Assembly: GCF_026625725.1 (NCBI RefSeq)
Contig: NZ_CP113060.1
Span: 4,284,001-4,348,000 of the forward strand
Length of the DNA stretch: 64,000 nucleotides
Direction: 5' to 3'
Source: Pseudomonas sp. SL4(2022)
Lineage (GTDB): Bacteria; Pseudomonadota; Gammaproteobacteria; Pseudomonadales; Pseudomonadaceae
Shown piece by piece: positions 8,060-16,521 of the stretch (positions are counted from its first letter, which is position 1; every line of letters starts with the position of its first letter). The notes under the pieces were generated by a model. The model was given only the letters and a program-made list of their open reading frames with translations, made no database searches and was not told the origin of the DNA. A program made the position numbers and the translations under genes.

Positions 8060-8761
8060 TCAGAAATCGTCTTCGACTGCGCCATCACGCACTTTAAACT
8101 CACGGTTCTGCAAGTAAGCATTGCGCACAAAGATGTACTTGTCGCCACTCACCAAACGCTCAGCGGAGAGTAGTCTGGCGCGGAGATCAACCACCTCAAC
8201 GCCGCTTACGACGTTACGTGTAGGCACATGGCTGATGTGCATCGGCGCTGTCAGCATAATATCCGGGATACGCCCGGCAGCATCGCGTACAGTGCTTGGC
8301 CCCAGCAATGGCAGCACGACATACGGACCACTGTTGAGCCCCCAGACACCCAGTGTCTGACCGAAGTCTTCATCACTGCGCTGCAACCCCATGCTCGTGC
8401 CCACATCAAAAAAACCGAGCACGCCGAAGGTCGTGTTGAAAATCAGACGGCCACTGTCCACACCGGCATCGTGCAGTTTGCCCTGAAGCAGATTATTCGC
8501 CAGGTTGCCAACATCACCGATGTTGCGAAAGACGTTACGCACACCATCCTCGAAGAACTGCGGCGTCACAGCCTGATACCCCTTGGCTAACGGCTTGAGG
8601 GTATAGGCATCAACATTATCGTTAACCTTGAACATGAAACGGTTGTAACCCTGCCATGGATCCTCTTCCTCGGCTTGCGCCAATGCAGGCAGCAATAAGA
8701 TGCCTGTACAGGCAATCAGCAAGCCCAGTCGTTCAATCCAGCTCGCACCGGTAACACGCAT
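8060..8761 (-). CDS. mlaA: MlaA/VacJ-family outer-membrane lipid-asymmetry protein
   Basis: A 233-residue MlaA family member, the outer-membrane component that removes misplaced phospholipids from the outer leaflet and passes them to MlaC. Family motifs: EDPWQGYNRFMFKVNDNVD, FRNIGDVGNLANNLLQGK, FNTTFGVLGFFDVGT, FGQTLGVWGLNSGPYVVLPLLGPS. The start at 8761 is chosen because AAGGAG lies 9 bases upstream. The signal peptide ends PALAQAEEE with no lipobox Cys, so this copy looks like a signal-peptidase-I substrate rather than a lipoprotein. No other mla gene is nearby. Confidence 0.93.
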   Translation of the reverse strand: MRVTGASWIERLGLLIACTGILLLPALAQAEEEDPWQGYNRFMFKVNDNVDAYTLKPLAKGYQAVTPQFFEDGVRNVFRNIGDVGNLANNLLQGKLHDAGVDSGRLIFNTTFGVLGFFDVGTSMGLQRSDEDFGQTLGVWGLNSGPYVVLPLLGPSTVRDAAGRIPDIMLTAPMHISHVPTRNVVSGVEVVDLRARLLSAERLVSGDKYIFVRNAYLQNREFKVRDGAVEDDF

Positions 8762-8982
8762 ATACAGTCGCTCCTTGAAGGCATTCAGGCCGCACAACTC
8801 AGCAGCCACATCAGATGGCGCAGTATAAGGCGGCAACTCAGAAAGACAGCATAGCGGATGCGCAAATACCTGAAAATCTAGCCGGTAACGGCCCGCAAGG
8901 CGGCGACACCTGGCCACCCATGCGTCATCAGCCTGTCATGCAACACTGCTAAATTGGACTAGACCATATCTAGGGATGGCTC

Positions 8983-9693
8983 ATGCATAATTCTGCATCC
9001 TCGCCGGCATTTAATGCCGTACTGTTCAGCTTGTCCGGTTGCCTTGTGGACTTTGGTGCCCGCAGTGTGCCGCTGACTCTGCAACGGCTTTACCCCGATG
9101 CACATGAACCGCACAGCCTTGCCCAATGCCTGGGGCGGGAGCCGCTGCCCACCGAGTGGCAAACCTATCAGCAGGCACTCTGCAGCACTGCACAGGAACA
9201 TAGCGAGACCACGCACGCTGCTCTGCCGCTGTTGGAGCAGCTACGTCAGCAAGGCGTGCCTTGCGCCTGGCTGGACGAGCTGCCGCGCGATGCGAGTATC
9301 TGCCTGGCCAGTGCTCTGCCGGACTGGCTCTCGGGCACACCCAATCGCAGTCATCGGCCATGGCCAGCACCCGATGCCATCTGGCTCAGCCTATTGGAGC
9401 TGCAGGTTGAACAGCTCACCGGCTGTGTATTGGTCAGCGGTGAGCCGCGCTTACTGCAAGCCGCTCTGAATGCGGGCATCTGGACCATCGGTCTGGCCAT
9501 CAGCGGCCCCCTCTGTGGTCAAGCGCCAGCAGACTGGCAGAGTCTGCCAATCCGCGAGCGTGACCGCCTGCGCAGCCAGGCTACCCTCAGCCTTTATCGC
9601 CTGGGCGTGCACTCAGTAATCGATCAACTCAGCGATCTGCCTACCTGCCTGGCCGATCTCAGCTTGCGTCGTCAGAAAGGTGAAAAACCTTGA
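8983..9693 (+). CDS. HAD-fold protein lacking the nucleophilic aspartate
   Basis: A 236-residue protein resembling phosphonoacetaldehyde hydrolase/HAD enzymes in layout: N-terminal strand AVLFSLSGCLVDFGAR, a cap-like region (SLAQCLGREPLPTEWQTYQQAL), LPLLEQLRQQGVPCAWLDEL and a later strand CVLVSGEPRLLQAALNAGIWTIGLA. HAD motif I is normally D-x-D-x-T/V; here it reads S-L-S-G-C, so both Asp residues are gone while the surrounding fold signal and the following LVD are kept. It is therefore probably not a phosphatase. It lies between mlaA (divergent) and DUF4404, an order I associate with other Pseudomonas. Confidence 0.72.
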   Translation: MHNSASSPAFNAVLFSLSGCLVDFGARSVPLTLQRLYPDAHEPHSLAQCLGREPLPTEWQTYQQALCSTAQEHSETTHAALPLLEQLRQQGVPCAWLDELPRDASICLASALPDWLSGTPNRSHRPWPAPDAIWLSLLELQVEQLTGCVLVSGEPRLLQAALNAGIWTIGLAISGPLCGQAPADWQSLPIRERDRLRSQATLSLYRLGVHSVIDQLSDLPTCLADLSLRRQKGEKP

Positions 9694-9835
9694 TGCCGCT
9701 TGCCGGATAACACATCGCCTGGCGCTTGATCCAAAGCAAGCAAAGCCTCTTGGCTTGGATTAACCTCAAGACATGCCGAACCTTTCGCCCCTGCGCAAGG
9801 TCAGTCAAACAGTCAATCATTGAAGGGAGAATTCC

Positions 9836-10102
9836 ATGCCTGCAAGCCGCCTGCAGCAACAACTGCAAGATCTGCGCGACCAACTGGCAGAGCAGCCGCC
9901 GCTGAGTGAAGAGGAACGCGCCGAGCTGTATGTGTTGACCCAGGAAATTGAACTGCAACTGGCACGCCAGGCTGCAGCGGCCCCTGACGCCACGCTGATC
10001 GACGGGGTTAACCTCGCGGTAGAACGTTTCGAAGCCAGCCACCCGACTCTTGCCGGCACCCTGCGCAATATCCTGCAGAGTCTGGCGAATATGGGCATCT
10101 AA
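9836..10102 (+). CDS. DUF4404-family small protein
   Basis: An 88-residue protein, almost wholly helical in appearance, opening PASRLQQQLQDLRDQLAEQ and with VERFEASHPTLAGTLRNIL near the C-terminus. This matches the DUF4404 pattern as I remember it. AGGGAG stands before the ATG. There is no signal peptide or membrane segment. It is convergent with queF across a perfect terminator. Function unknown. Confidence 0.75.
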   Translation: MPASRLQQQLQDLRDQLAEQPPLSEEERAELYVLTQEIELQLARQAAAAPDATLIDGVNLAVERFEASHPTLAGTLRNILQSLANMGI

Positions 10103-10120
10103 ACGCACGCAGCGCTAATG

Positions 10121-10146
10121 AAAACCCCAGCTCTAGCTGGGGTTTT
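10121..10146. terminator. Bidirectional Rho-independent terminator
   Basis: AAAACCCCAGCT (10121-10132) is a perfect complement of AGCTGGGGTTTT (10135-10146). It lies between the convergent DUF4404 and queF genes and has A/T tracts suitable for both directions. Confidence 0.92.
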
Positions 10147-10149
10147 GCA

Positions 10150-10980
10150 TTACTGGCGCACTAAGCGTTGATTATCGGGGCTGATAGGCCCACTGCTGCG
10201 ATAGGGGTTGATGTCCAGACCGCCACGGCGCACATAACGCGCATAGACTGTCAGATATTCAGGCTTGAGCAAGCGCTGCAAGTCGAGAAAGATCCGCTCC
10301 ACGCACTGCTCGTGAAAATCCGCATGCTGGCGGAAGCTCACCAGGTAGGCCAGCAGGCTGGCGTGATCCAGCGCCAGGCCACGGTACTGCACCACCAGCG
10401 TGCCCCAGTCCGGCTGACCGGTGACCGGGCAGTTGGATTTGAGCAGATGGCTGTGCAGGTTTTCCTCAATTACTCGTCCGGCATCACAACGCAGCAGTTC
10501 TGGTTGCGGCTGTGCATAGTTGCTGATGGCAACATCCAACTCGTCAATGCAGATACCTGGCGCGGCTTGCACACCGTCGGCCACCACCTCAGTCAGGCTG
10601 CGCACGCGCACGCCAACCGGTTTACCGGCGGCTGCCGAGAGGTCCTGTGTCAGCACCGCCAGCAGCTCGTCAGCAGTGCCGAACACCGACTGATTCAGCG
10701 AGTTGAGGTACAGCTTGAAGGATTTCGACTCGATGATATTCGGCGAGTCGGCGGGAATGGCGAACTCGCCCATGGCCACCACCGGCTTGCCCGATGGCAG
10801 CAGCCAGGACAGCTCGAAACAGTTCCAGAAGTCCACGCCCTGGTACGGCAGGGTCTCGGCGCTCAGGCCCAACTCGGCCCATTTCGCGGCACGCGGAATC
10901 GGGAACAACAAAGACGGGGTGTAGGTAGCGATGTATTCGCTGGATTTGCCCAGTGGCGAATCTTCGGCGGCGGGATGCAT
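10150..10980 (-). CDS. queF: NADPH-dependent 7-cyano-7-deazaguanine reductase QueF (long, type II)
   Basis: A 276-residue nitrile reductase converting preQ0 to preQ1 in queuosine biosynthesis, in the cytoplasm. The substrate-binding ESKSFKLYLNSLNQ lies near residues 84-97, and the catalytic Cys184 is in LLKSNCPVTGQPDWG, with a downstream NADPH-binding region (HEQCVERIFLDL). The length and split of the motifs over two T-fold halves mark the long bimodular form. It is a lone minus-strand gene ending at a shared terminator. Confidence 0.96.
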   Translation of the reverse strand: MHPAAEDSPLGKSSEYIATYTPSLLFPIPRAAKWAELGLSAETLPYQGVDFWNCFELSWLLPSGKPVVAMGEFAIPADSPNIIESKSFKLYLNSLNQSVFGTADELLAVLTQDLSAAAGKPVGVRVRSLTEVVADGVQAAPGICIDELDVAISNYAQPQPELLRCDAGRVIEENLHSHLLKSNCPVTGQPDWGTLVVQYRGLALDHASLLAYLVSFRQHADFHEQCVERIFLDLQRLLKPEYLTVYARYVRRGGLDINPYRSSGPISPDNQRLVRQ

Positions 10981-11073
10981 GGAGAAAACCTGGCTAGTCG
11001 AAATGCAGCAATTGTATACAACCTTTCAAGCAGATTCAGGCGGCAAGCGCGAAACCGAACTTGCCGCAGCAGA

Positions 11074-11772
11074 TCAGGCCAGCTCCGCCACCACCGCCGC
11101 CAGCGCCTGCGCCGGATCGGCAGCCTGGCTGATCGGGCGACCAATCACCAGGTAGTCAGAACCCGCGTCGAGGGCCTGACGCGGAGTCAAAATACGGCGC
11201 TGGTCATCCAAGGCGCTGCCAGCCGGACGAATCCCCGGAGTCACCAGTTGCAGCCCCGGGTAAGCCGCCTTAAGCGCCTGAGCTTCCTGAGCCGAACATA
11301 CCAGGCCGTCCATTCCAGCCTGGTTAGCCAGGCCAGCCAGGCGTAATACCTGCTCCTGTGGCTCGATATCCAGACCGATGCCGGCCAGGTCTTCACGCTC
11401 CATGCTGGTCAGCACAGTCACCCCGATCAACAACGGCTTAGGGCCGTTGAATGTATCCAGGGTTTCGCGGCACGCCGCCATCATGCGCAGACCGCCCGAG
11501 CAGTGCACATTGACCATCCACACGCCCATCTCGGCAGCGGCTTTGACCGCCATGGCCGTGGTGTTGGGGATGTCATGGAATTTCAAGTCGAGGAACACCT
11601 CAAAGCCCTTGTCACGCAGCGTGGTGACGATGTCAGAGGCGCAGCTGGTGAACAACTCTTTGCCCACCTTGACCCGGCACAGCGTGGGATCGAGCTGATC
11701 AGCCAATGCCAGCGCAGCATCACGGGTCGGGAAATCCAGGGCAACGATAATCGGGGACTGACAAGCGGACAT
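11074..11772 (-). CDS. pyrF: Orotidine-5'-phosphate decarboxylase
   Basis: A 232-residue enzyme for the last step of UMP synthesis. The catalytic D-x-K-x-x-D set is Asp62, Lys64 and Asp67 in VFLDLKFHDIPNT; ALDFPTRD and the phosphate-binding TPGIRP and YLVIGRPIS are also present. The start at 11772 gives the normal MSACQSPIIVALD opening; a longer in-frame reading upstream is not conserved-looking. It is monocistronic in appearance, between queF and a DUF1127 gene. Confidence 0.96.
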   Translation of the reverse strand: MSACQSPIIVALDFPTRDAALALADQLDPTLCRVKVGKELFTSCASDIVTTLRDKGFEVFLDLKFHDIPNTTAMAVKAAAEMGVWMVNVHCSGGLRMMAACRETLDTFNGPKPLLIGVTVLTSMEREDLAGIGLDIEPQEQVLRLAGLANQAGMDGLVCSAQEAQALKAAYPGLQLVTPGIRPAGSALDDQRRILTPRQALDAGSDYLVIGRPISQAADPAQALAAVVAELA

Positions 11773-11916
11773 GGCGGACTCTCGGGCAAGACAAATTCGG
11801 CGCGCATTGTAGCGGATGCGCCACCCGCGCGCCGCTCCAGTGATCTGCCGATACACGCTGCGTACCGCTGCATGTAGCGAAATCGAATAGGCCGCTGAGT
11901 TGAGCGACACGGCAAC

Positions 11917-12150
11917 TCAACGCGCCAGCGGATCGTCCCAGAATGGCCGTTCGCTTTCCTGCATCACATCAGCCCGACTCAAGCCGAGATCCTTCAAGGC
12001 CGCATCATCCAACATCGCCAAACGCTGACGCTGTTCAGCCAACTGCCACCAGCGCTGAAACTGCCGGCCAATATTGCACAACACACCTAATGGCCGGAAC
12101 GCCTGTGTGCGCCCAGTACCCACCACGGCATAACCTTTCTGCCCTTTCAT
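11917..12150 (-). CDS. DUF1127 small protein
   Basis: A 77-residue protein whose C-terminal half carries the DUF1127 signature: FQRWWQLAEQRQRLAMLDD followed by AALKDLGLSRADV. AAGGAGG precedes the ATG. Members are small Arg-rich regulators; some bind RNA or affect phosphate and carbon metabolism in other proteobacteria, but the role here is unknown. It is divergent from a LysR gene with a 97-base shared control region, so the regulator probably controls it. Confidence 0.86.
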   Translation of the reverse strand: MKGQKGYAVVGTGRTQAFRPLGVLCNIGRQFQRWWQLAEQRQRLAMLDDAALKDLGLSRADVMQESERPFWDDPLAR

Positions 12151-12247
12151 CTCGTCGCCCTCCTTGTGGGGTTGGCGACAGTCTCACGCGGGCCTTATGA
12201 TCAATCCAACGAATGTTTCTTATGCAATACATCTCAGAGATTGATGA

Positions 12248-13102
12248 ATGGCCAGTTACCCAAGCATCGACAGCGAACTGCTGCGCACCTTTGTCGCGAT
12301 TGCTGATCACGGCGGCTTTACCCGCGCAGCAGAGATGGTCAACCGCACCCAATCGGCCGTCAGCATGCAGATGAAACGCCTGGAAGAAGACGTGGTACAG
12401 CGCCCACTGTTTCTGCGCGACGGCCGCCAGTTCAGCCTTACGGCAGAGGGCCAGCTGCTCCTGAGTTATGCCAGGCGCATTCTCAAGCTGCATGCGGAAG
12501 TGATGAACAGCATGCGCGAGCCGCATATGGTCGGCACCGTGCGCATCGGCACGCCGGACGACTATGTGATGCGGTTTATGCAGGGCATTTTGGTGCGCTT
12601 CGCACAGGCTTATCCGCTGGTTCAGGTGGAACTGCACTGCGAGCCGTCCTTCCAGCTGCTGCAACGCCAGGATCTGGACCTGACCATCGTCACCCGCGAA
12701 CCCGGCACGGAGATCGGCCAGCTGTTGCGCCAGGAACACCTGGTCTGGGCGCAGGCGCGCAACACCAACCTGCATGAGCTGGAAACACTGCCCCTGGCAA
12801 TGTTCAACTCATCCTGTTTCTGCCGCTCCTGGGCCTGCAATGGCCTGGATGCCCAGGGGCGTAACTTCCGCATTGCCTACACCAGCCCCAGCCTGTCGGC
12901 AATTATGGCGGCGGTTAGTGCTGGCCTGGCGATTACCGCGCAACTGCATAGCCTGATTACCCCGGACTTGCAAATCCTCGGCGAGGCAGAGGGTATGCCG
13001 GGCCTGCCCTCTGCCAGCATCGTTTTACTGCGCAACAGCCAGACCCAGTCGCAGGTTACAGAGACACTGGCCGAGCAGATTGTCGAAGGCTTCAGACTTT
13101 AA
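12248..13102 (+). CDS. LysR-family transcriptional regulator
   Basis: A 284-residue LysR protein: helix-turn-helix in the first ~60 residues (LRTFVAIADHGGFTRAAEMVNRTQSAVSMQ read in pieces) and an effector domain starting VGTVRIGTPDDYVMRFM. This opening is the LrhA/HexA-like subgroup by eye. An ATG at 12244 is out of frame; the start at 12248 gives the expected spacing to the helix-turn-helix. It is divergent from a DUF1127 gene and its 3' end overlaps the convergent TauE-like gene by 11 bases. Confidence 0.9.
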   Translation: MASYPSIDSELLRTFVAIADHGGFTRAAEMVNRTQSAVSMQMKRLEEDVVQRPLFLRDGRQFSLTAEGQLLLSYARRILKLHAEVMNSMREPHMVGTVRIGTPDDYVMRFMQGILVRFAQAYPLVQVELHCEPSFQLLQRQDLDLTIVTREPGTEIGQLLRQEHLVWAQARNTNLHELETLPLAMFNSSCFCRSWACNGLDAQGRNFRIAYTSPSLSAIMAAVSAGLAITAQLHSLITPDLQILGEAEGMPGLPSASIVLLRNSQTQSQVTETLAEQIVEGFRL

Positions 13103-13849
13103 GTGCGAGCAGGGTTGCACAGAGCAGTAGAAAGCCGACAAACAACCCACGCAATACCCGCTCAGGCAATGCATGGGCGCACTTCACCCCCCAGCTGATG
13201 CTGAGCAAACCGCCCAATGCCAGGGGAGCGCCCAGCAACCAGTCAACGTGATCATGCAGGGCATAAGTCGCCAGGGTAATTGCCGTGCTCGGCGCCGCCA
13301 GAGTCAGGGACAAACCCTGCGCCACCACCTGACTGGTACCGAACACCGAGGTCAGCACTGGTGTCGCCAGAACCGCCCCCCCACGCCGAACACCCCGCCT
13401 AGCAATCCCGCACCGCTGCCCAACAGCGTCAACCAGGGCCAGGGATAGCGCATCCCCACGGCAAGCGTGGCCGGCTTGCTGACCAACCGTGACAGGTTGT
13501 AGACCGCCAACAGCACCAGAAAAGCCACAAACCCCAGGCGCATGCGCGCTGCATCCAGCTCAACCGCCCAGCCCGCGCCCACCAGGGCAAACAACAGGCT
13601 GGTCAGCGCCAGGGCCAGGGCATGACGCCAGTCAATACGATTGCGCTGGTGGTAGCGCCACAACGCCAGCAACACATTGGGCACCACCATCACCAGCGCC
13701 GTACCCTGAGCCAGTTGCTGATCCAGGCCAAACAGCACACCCAGCGCCGGAATCGCAATCAACCCGCCACCAATGCCAAACAGGCCGCCCAACGTACCCA
13801 GAATCAGTCCAAGCAGCAGGTTCAAGGCAAAGTCGAACAGCGTCATCAC
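13092..13849 (-). pseudogene. TauE/SafE-family permease, frameshifted at a homopolymer
   Basis: Two minus-strand frames together make one ~252-residue TauE/SafE anion exporter. The first (from 13849) opens with LLLGLILGTLGGLFGIGGG, four or five membrane segments, and reaches GGVFGVGG; the second (to 13092) resumes with ATPVLTSVFGTS-like sequence and ends with the C-terminal membrane helices. The break is at a run of seven C (13376-13382, plus strand); one extra C restores GVFGVGGAVLATPVL. This is either a real frameshift or a homopolymer sequencing error. It is divergent from a LysR gene at 13953. Confidence 0.8.
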
Positions 13850-13952
13850 AGGCCTCCAGAAAGATGCCGCACAGACTAATCATTCGCCACTGGCAGCGAA
13901 ACGCATAGCAACGCACAATGGCTTTGCATAATTCGCACAGCCGAGCCCCACC

Positions 13953-14912
13953 ATGAACCCCGACACCCTGACCGATCAACTCAGCCTGTTTATCGACGTG
14001 CTGGAAACCGGCAGTTTTTCCGCAGCCGCTCGCCGCCATCCGCTGACGCCCTCGGCCGTGGCCCGGCGCATCGATGCCCTGGAGCGCTCACTGGGCAGCC
14101 AACTATTCAGCCGCAGCACCCACGCCGTACGCGCCACGTCTGCCGGCCTGGCCTTTGCCGAACGGGCCCGGCGCATTCTCGCCGAGCTGCATCTGGCCCG
14201 CGCCGAAGCAGTTTCCCTGAGCAGCGCGCCGGAAGGGTTGATCCGCATCGATGCGCCCGCCCCCTTCGGCCGCCGTCATCTGGCACCGGCCATCGCCGAG
14301 TTTCTGATGGCCTACCCCGGCCTGGATGTGCAACTGCGCCTGATCGACAGCTTTGTCGACCTGCATGGCACCCACCTCGGAGAAGTCGATCTGGTGCTGC
14401 GCATCGGCCCGCTGGCAGACACACGCCTGGTTGCCACAGCACTCTCACCCATGGTGCGCGTCGTCTGTGCCAGCCCCGATTACCTGGCCCGACGTGGCGT
14501 ACCGCGCAGCCCGAACGAACTGCTGGAGCATGACGGCCTTGACTGGGACAGCCTGGCACCGCCCTACGCCTGGCGCTTCGAGCAGGACGGCAAACTGCAA
14601 CTATGCCGCCCCAAGCGCCTGCGCATGACCGCCAACAATGCCGAAGCCCTGCTGTTCAGCACCCTTGCTGGCTTAGGGATCGCCCACCTGCCCACCTGGC
14701 TGATCAGTGATTACCTGCTGCGCGGTGAGTTGCTACCGCTGTTCTGCGAAAATGGCCTGCCTGCTCCCGAACCCAGCGGCATCTACGCCTTGCGCCTGGA
14801 ACGTGAAACCGACTCGCGCAGCCGCCTGTTGCTGGAGTTTCTCAAGGCGCGCTTCGGCCCTGTCGCGCCCTGGGATCTGGCCCTGCAAAGCGGCCTGCAG
14901 CGCTTCGTCTGA
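13953..14912 (+). CDS. LysR-family transcriptional regulator
   Basis: A 319-residue LysR protein with an N-terminal helix-turn-helix (FIDVLETGSFSAAARRH, VARRIDALERSLGSQLF) and an effector domain opening LIRIDAPAPFGRRHLAP, the CrgA-like style with a conserved DAP. The C-terminus is about 20 residues longer than average. It is divergent from the TauE/SafE-like gene, 103 bases away, and probably regulates it. Confidence 0.9.
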   Translation: MNPDTLTDQLSLFIDVLETGSFSAAARRHPLTPSAVARRIDALERSLGSQLFSRSTHAVRATSAGLAFAERARRILAELHLARAEAVSLSSAPEGLIRIDAPAPFGRRHLAPAIAEFLMAYPGLDVQLRLIDSFVDLHGTHLGEVDLVLRIGPLADTRLVATALSPMVRVVCASPDYLARRGVPRSPNELLEHDGLDWDSLAPPYAWRFEQDGKLQLCRPKRLRMTANNAEALLFSTLAGLGIAHLPTWLISDYLLRGELLPLFCENGLPAPEPSGIYALRLERETDSRSRLLLEFLKARFGPVAPWDLALQSGLQRFV

Positions 14913-14960
14913 CGCATCGACATCCTTGCCCCTACCGTGCAACGCAGAGCGCAAAGGTGG

Positions 14961-15848
14961 CTAGGTGGACAGCTGACTGCTCAGATAGTCAAGAAAACAG
15001 GTGATGCGCGAGGCCAGCGCCGTGTTGCGGTAGTAGACCGCATGAATCGGCTGAAGCACCTCGACGGTATCACTCACCAACAGCTGCACCAATTCACCGC
15101 TGGCGCGGTCAGCGGCGGTCATAAAATCCGCCAGGCAAACAATTCCAGCACCTGCCAACGCCAGTTGACGCAGCGTCTCGCCGCTGGACGCACTCAGGCT
15201 CGGGGCGATGCTGTAGGCATCGCCCAAGGCATGACGCAACGGCCACTGATTGAGGCTTTCGGGTTGGGTAAAGCCGAGCAGGCTGTGCTGACTCAGCTCT
15301 TCGACACCGTGCGGCATGCCATGGGCTGCGAGGTACGTTGGGCTGGCCAGTACGCGCAAACGGTTGGCGCCCAGAGGCCGTGCATGCAGAGTGGAATCAC
15401 GCAGCAAGCCGATACGAATGGCCACATCGGTGCGCTGCTCCAGCAGATCGATGATCTGGTCGCTGCTGTGCAACTCCAACTGAATGTCCGGATACCGCTC
15501 ACGGAATCCCGCTACCAGCGGCACCACCGCATGCAGCATAAACGCCGCGGCAGCATTGACCCGTAAACGCCCGGCGGGTTTCTGCCGACGCACTTTCATC
15601 TGCTCTTCGGCACTGTCCACCGCATCGAGAATCTTGCGGGCCTGGACTAGGAAAACTGCGCCCTCTTCCGTCAACTCCAGGCGGCGAGTGGTGCGCCGCA
15701 GCAGGGTGACGGCGAGTTTCTCTTCCAGGCGGCTCAAGGCACGGCTGACACCGGACGCTGTCTGTGCCAACTGTTCGGCCGCTGCACTGATCGAACCGCT
15801 GTCAACCACGCGAACAAAAGCCAAAAGCTCATCGAGGGTCGTCTTCAT
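14961..15848 (-). CDS. LysR-family transcriptional regulator
   Basis: A 295-residue LysR protein: helix-turn-helix LLAFVRVVDSGSISAAAEQL with ASGVSRALSRLEEKL, and effector domain starting GRLRVNAAAAFMLHAVVPL. It is the third complete LysR gene within 4 kb and converges on the 13953 gene with only 48 bases between stops. No divergent target is adjacent, the neighbour upstream being arfB in the same orientation. Confidence 0.9.
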   Translation of the reverse strand: MKTTLDELLAFVRVVDSGSISAAAEQLAQTASGVSRALSRLEEKLAVTLLRRTTRRLELTEEGAVFLVQARKILDAVDSAEEQMKVRRQKPAGRLRVNAAAAFMLHAVVPLVAGFRERYPDIQLELHSSDQIIDLLEQRTDVAIRIGLLRDSTLHARPLGANRLRVLASPTYLAAHGMPHGVEELSQHSLLGFTQPESLNQWPLRHALGDAYSIAPSLSASSGETLRQLALAGAGIVCLADFMTAADRASGELVQLLVSDTVEVLQPIHAVYYRNTALASRITCFLDYLSSQLST

Positions 15849-15938
15849 TCATGCACTCTAGTCAAATATGCCGACCTGAAAACCCTACACGGCCTCACAA
15901 AACTCGGCACTTCAATTCAGGTTCAACGGGATAGGCAC

Positions 15939-16352
15939 CTAAAAATCGACCTTACCGCGCCCGGCCTTGATCGTGCCGCGAATGCTCTTGCCTTCCAGGC
16001 GGCGCTTCTTTGAGCCCAGCGTCGGTTTGGTCGGACGGCGGGCTTTCTCGGTCTTTGCGGCACTGCGAATCAACTCGACCAGGCGTTCCAGCGCATCGCT
16101 TCGGTTCTGCTCCTGAGTGCGATACTGCTGAGCCTTGATAATGACAACGCCACCGGTGGTGATGCGACTGTCGCGCATGGCCAGCAGTCGCTCCTTGTAG
16201 AACGGCGGCAGACTCGACGCCTGACTGTCGAATCGCAGGTGTACCGCACTGGACACCTTATTGACGTTTTGCCCACCGGCTCCTTGAGCACGAATGGCGG
16301 TCAGCTCAACTTCATCGTCGGCAAGGTGAACGCTGTTGGAGATAACCAGCAT
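15939..16352 (-). CDS. arfB: Alternative ribosome-rescue hydrolase ArfB (YaeJ)
   Basis: A 137-residue peptidyl-tRNA hydrolase that frees ribosomes stalled at mRNA ends. The catalytic GGQ is in RAQGAGGQNVNKVSSAV near residues 24-40, and the basic C-terminal tail that enters the empty mRNA channel is present (KKRRLEGKSIRGTIKAGRGK). The start at 16352 gives MLVISNSVHLADDEVELTAIR, the usual opening; a longer frame from 16427 adds non-conserved residues. Confidence 0.95.
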   Translation of the reverse strand: MLVISNSVHLADDEVELTAIRAQGAGGQNVNKVSSAVHLRFDSQASSLPPFYKERLLAMRDSRITTGGVVIIKAQQYRTQEQNRSDALERLVELIRSAAKTEKARRPTKPTLGSKKRRLEGKSIRGTIKAGRGKVDF

Positions 16353-16521
16353 AGGTGGGCTTCGGTTCAGGTTCAGGAAAGGGCAGCCAGAATATCGTGA
16401 ACGCTTCGCGCTTGCCTGCCCCGCCATCTGATCCGCTTTTTATTGGAAAACCTGAGTCTGTTATCCAGACAGCTGCGCTCGCATCATGCGCCTCGCCTGA
16501 TAAAGCCCGACGAGGCCCGTA

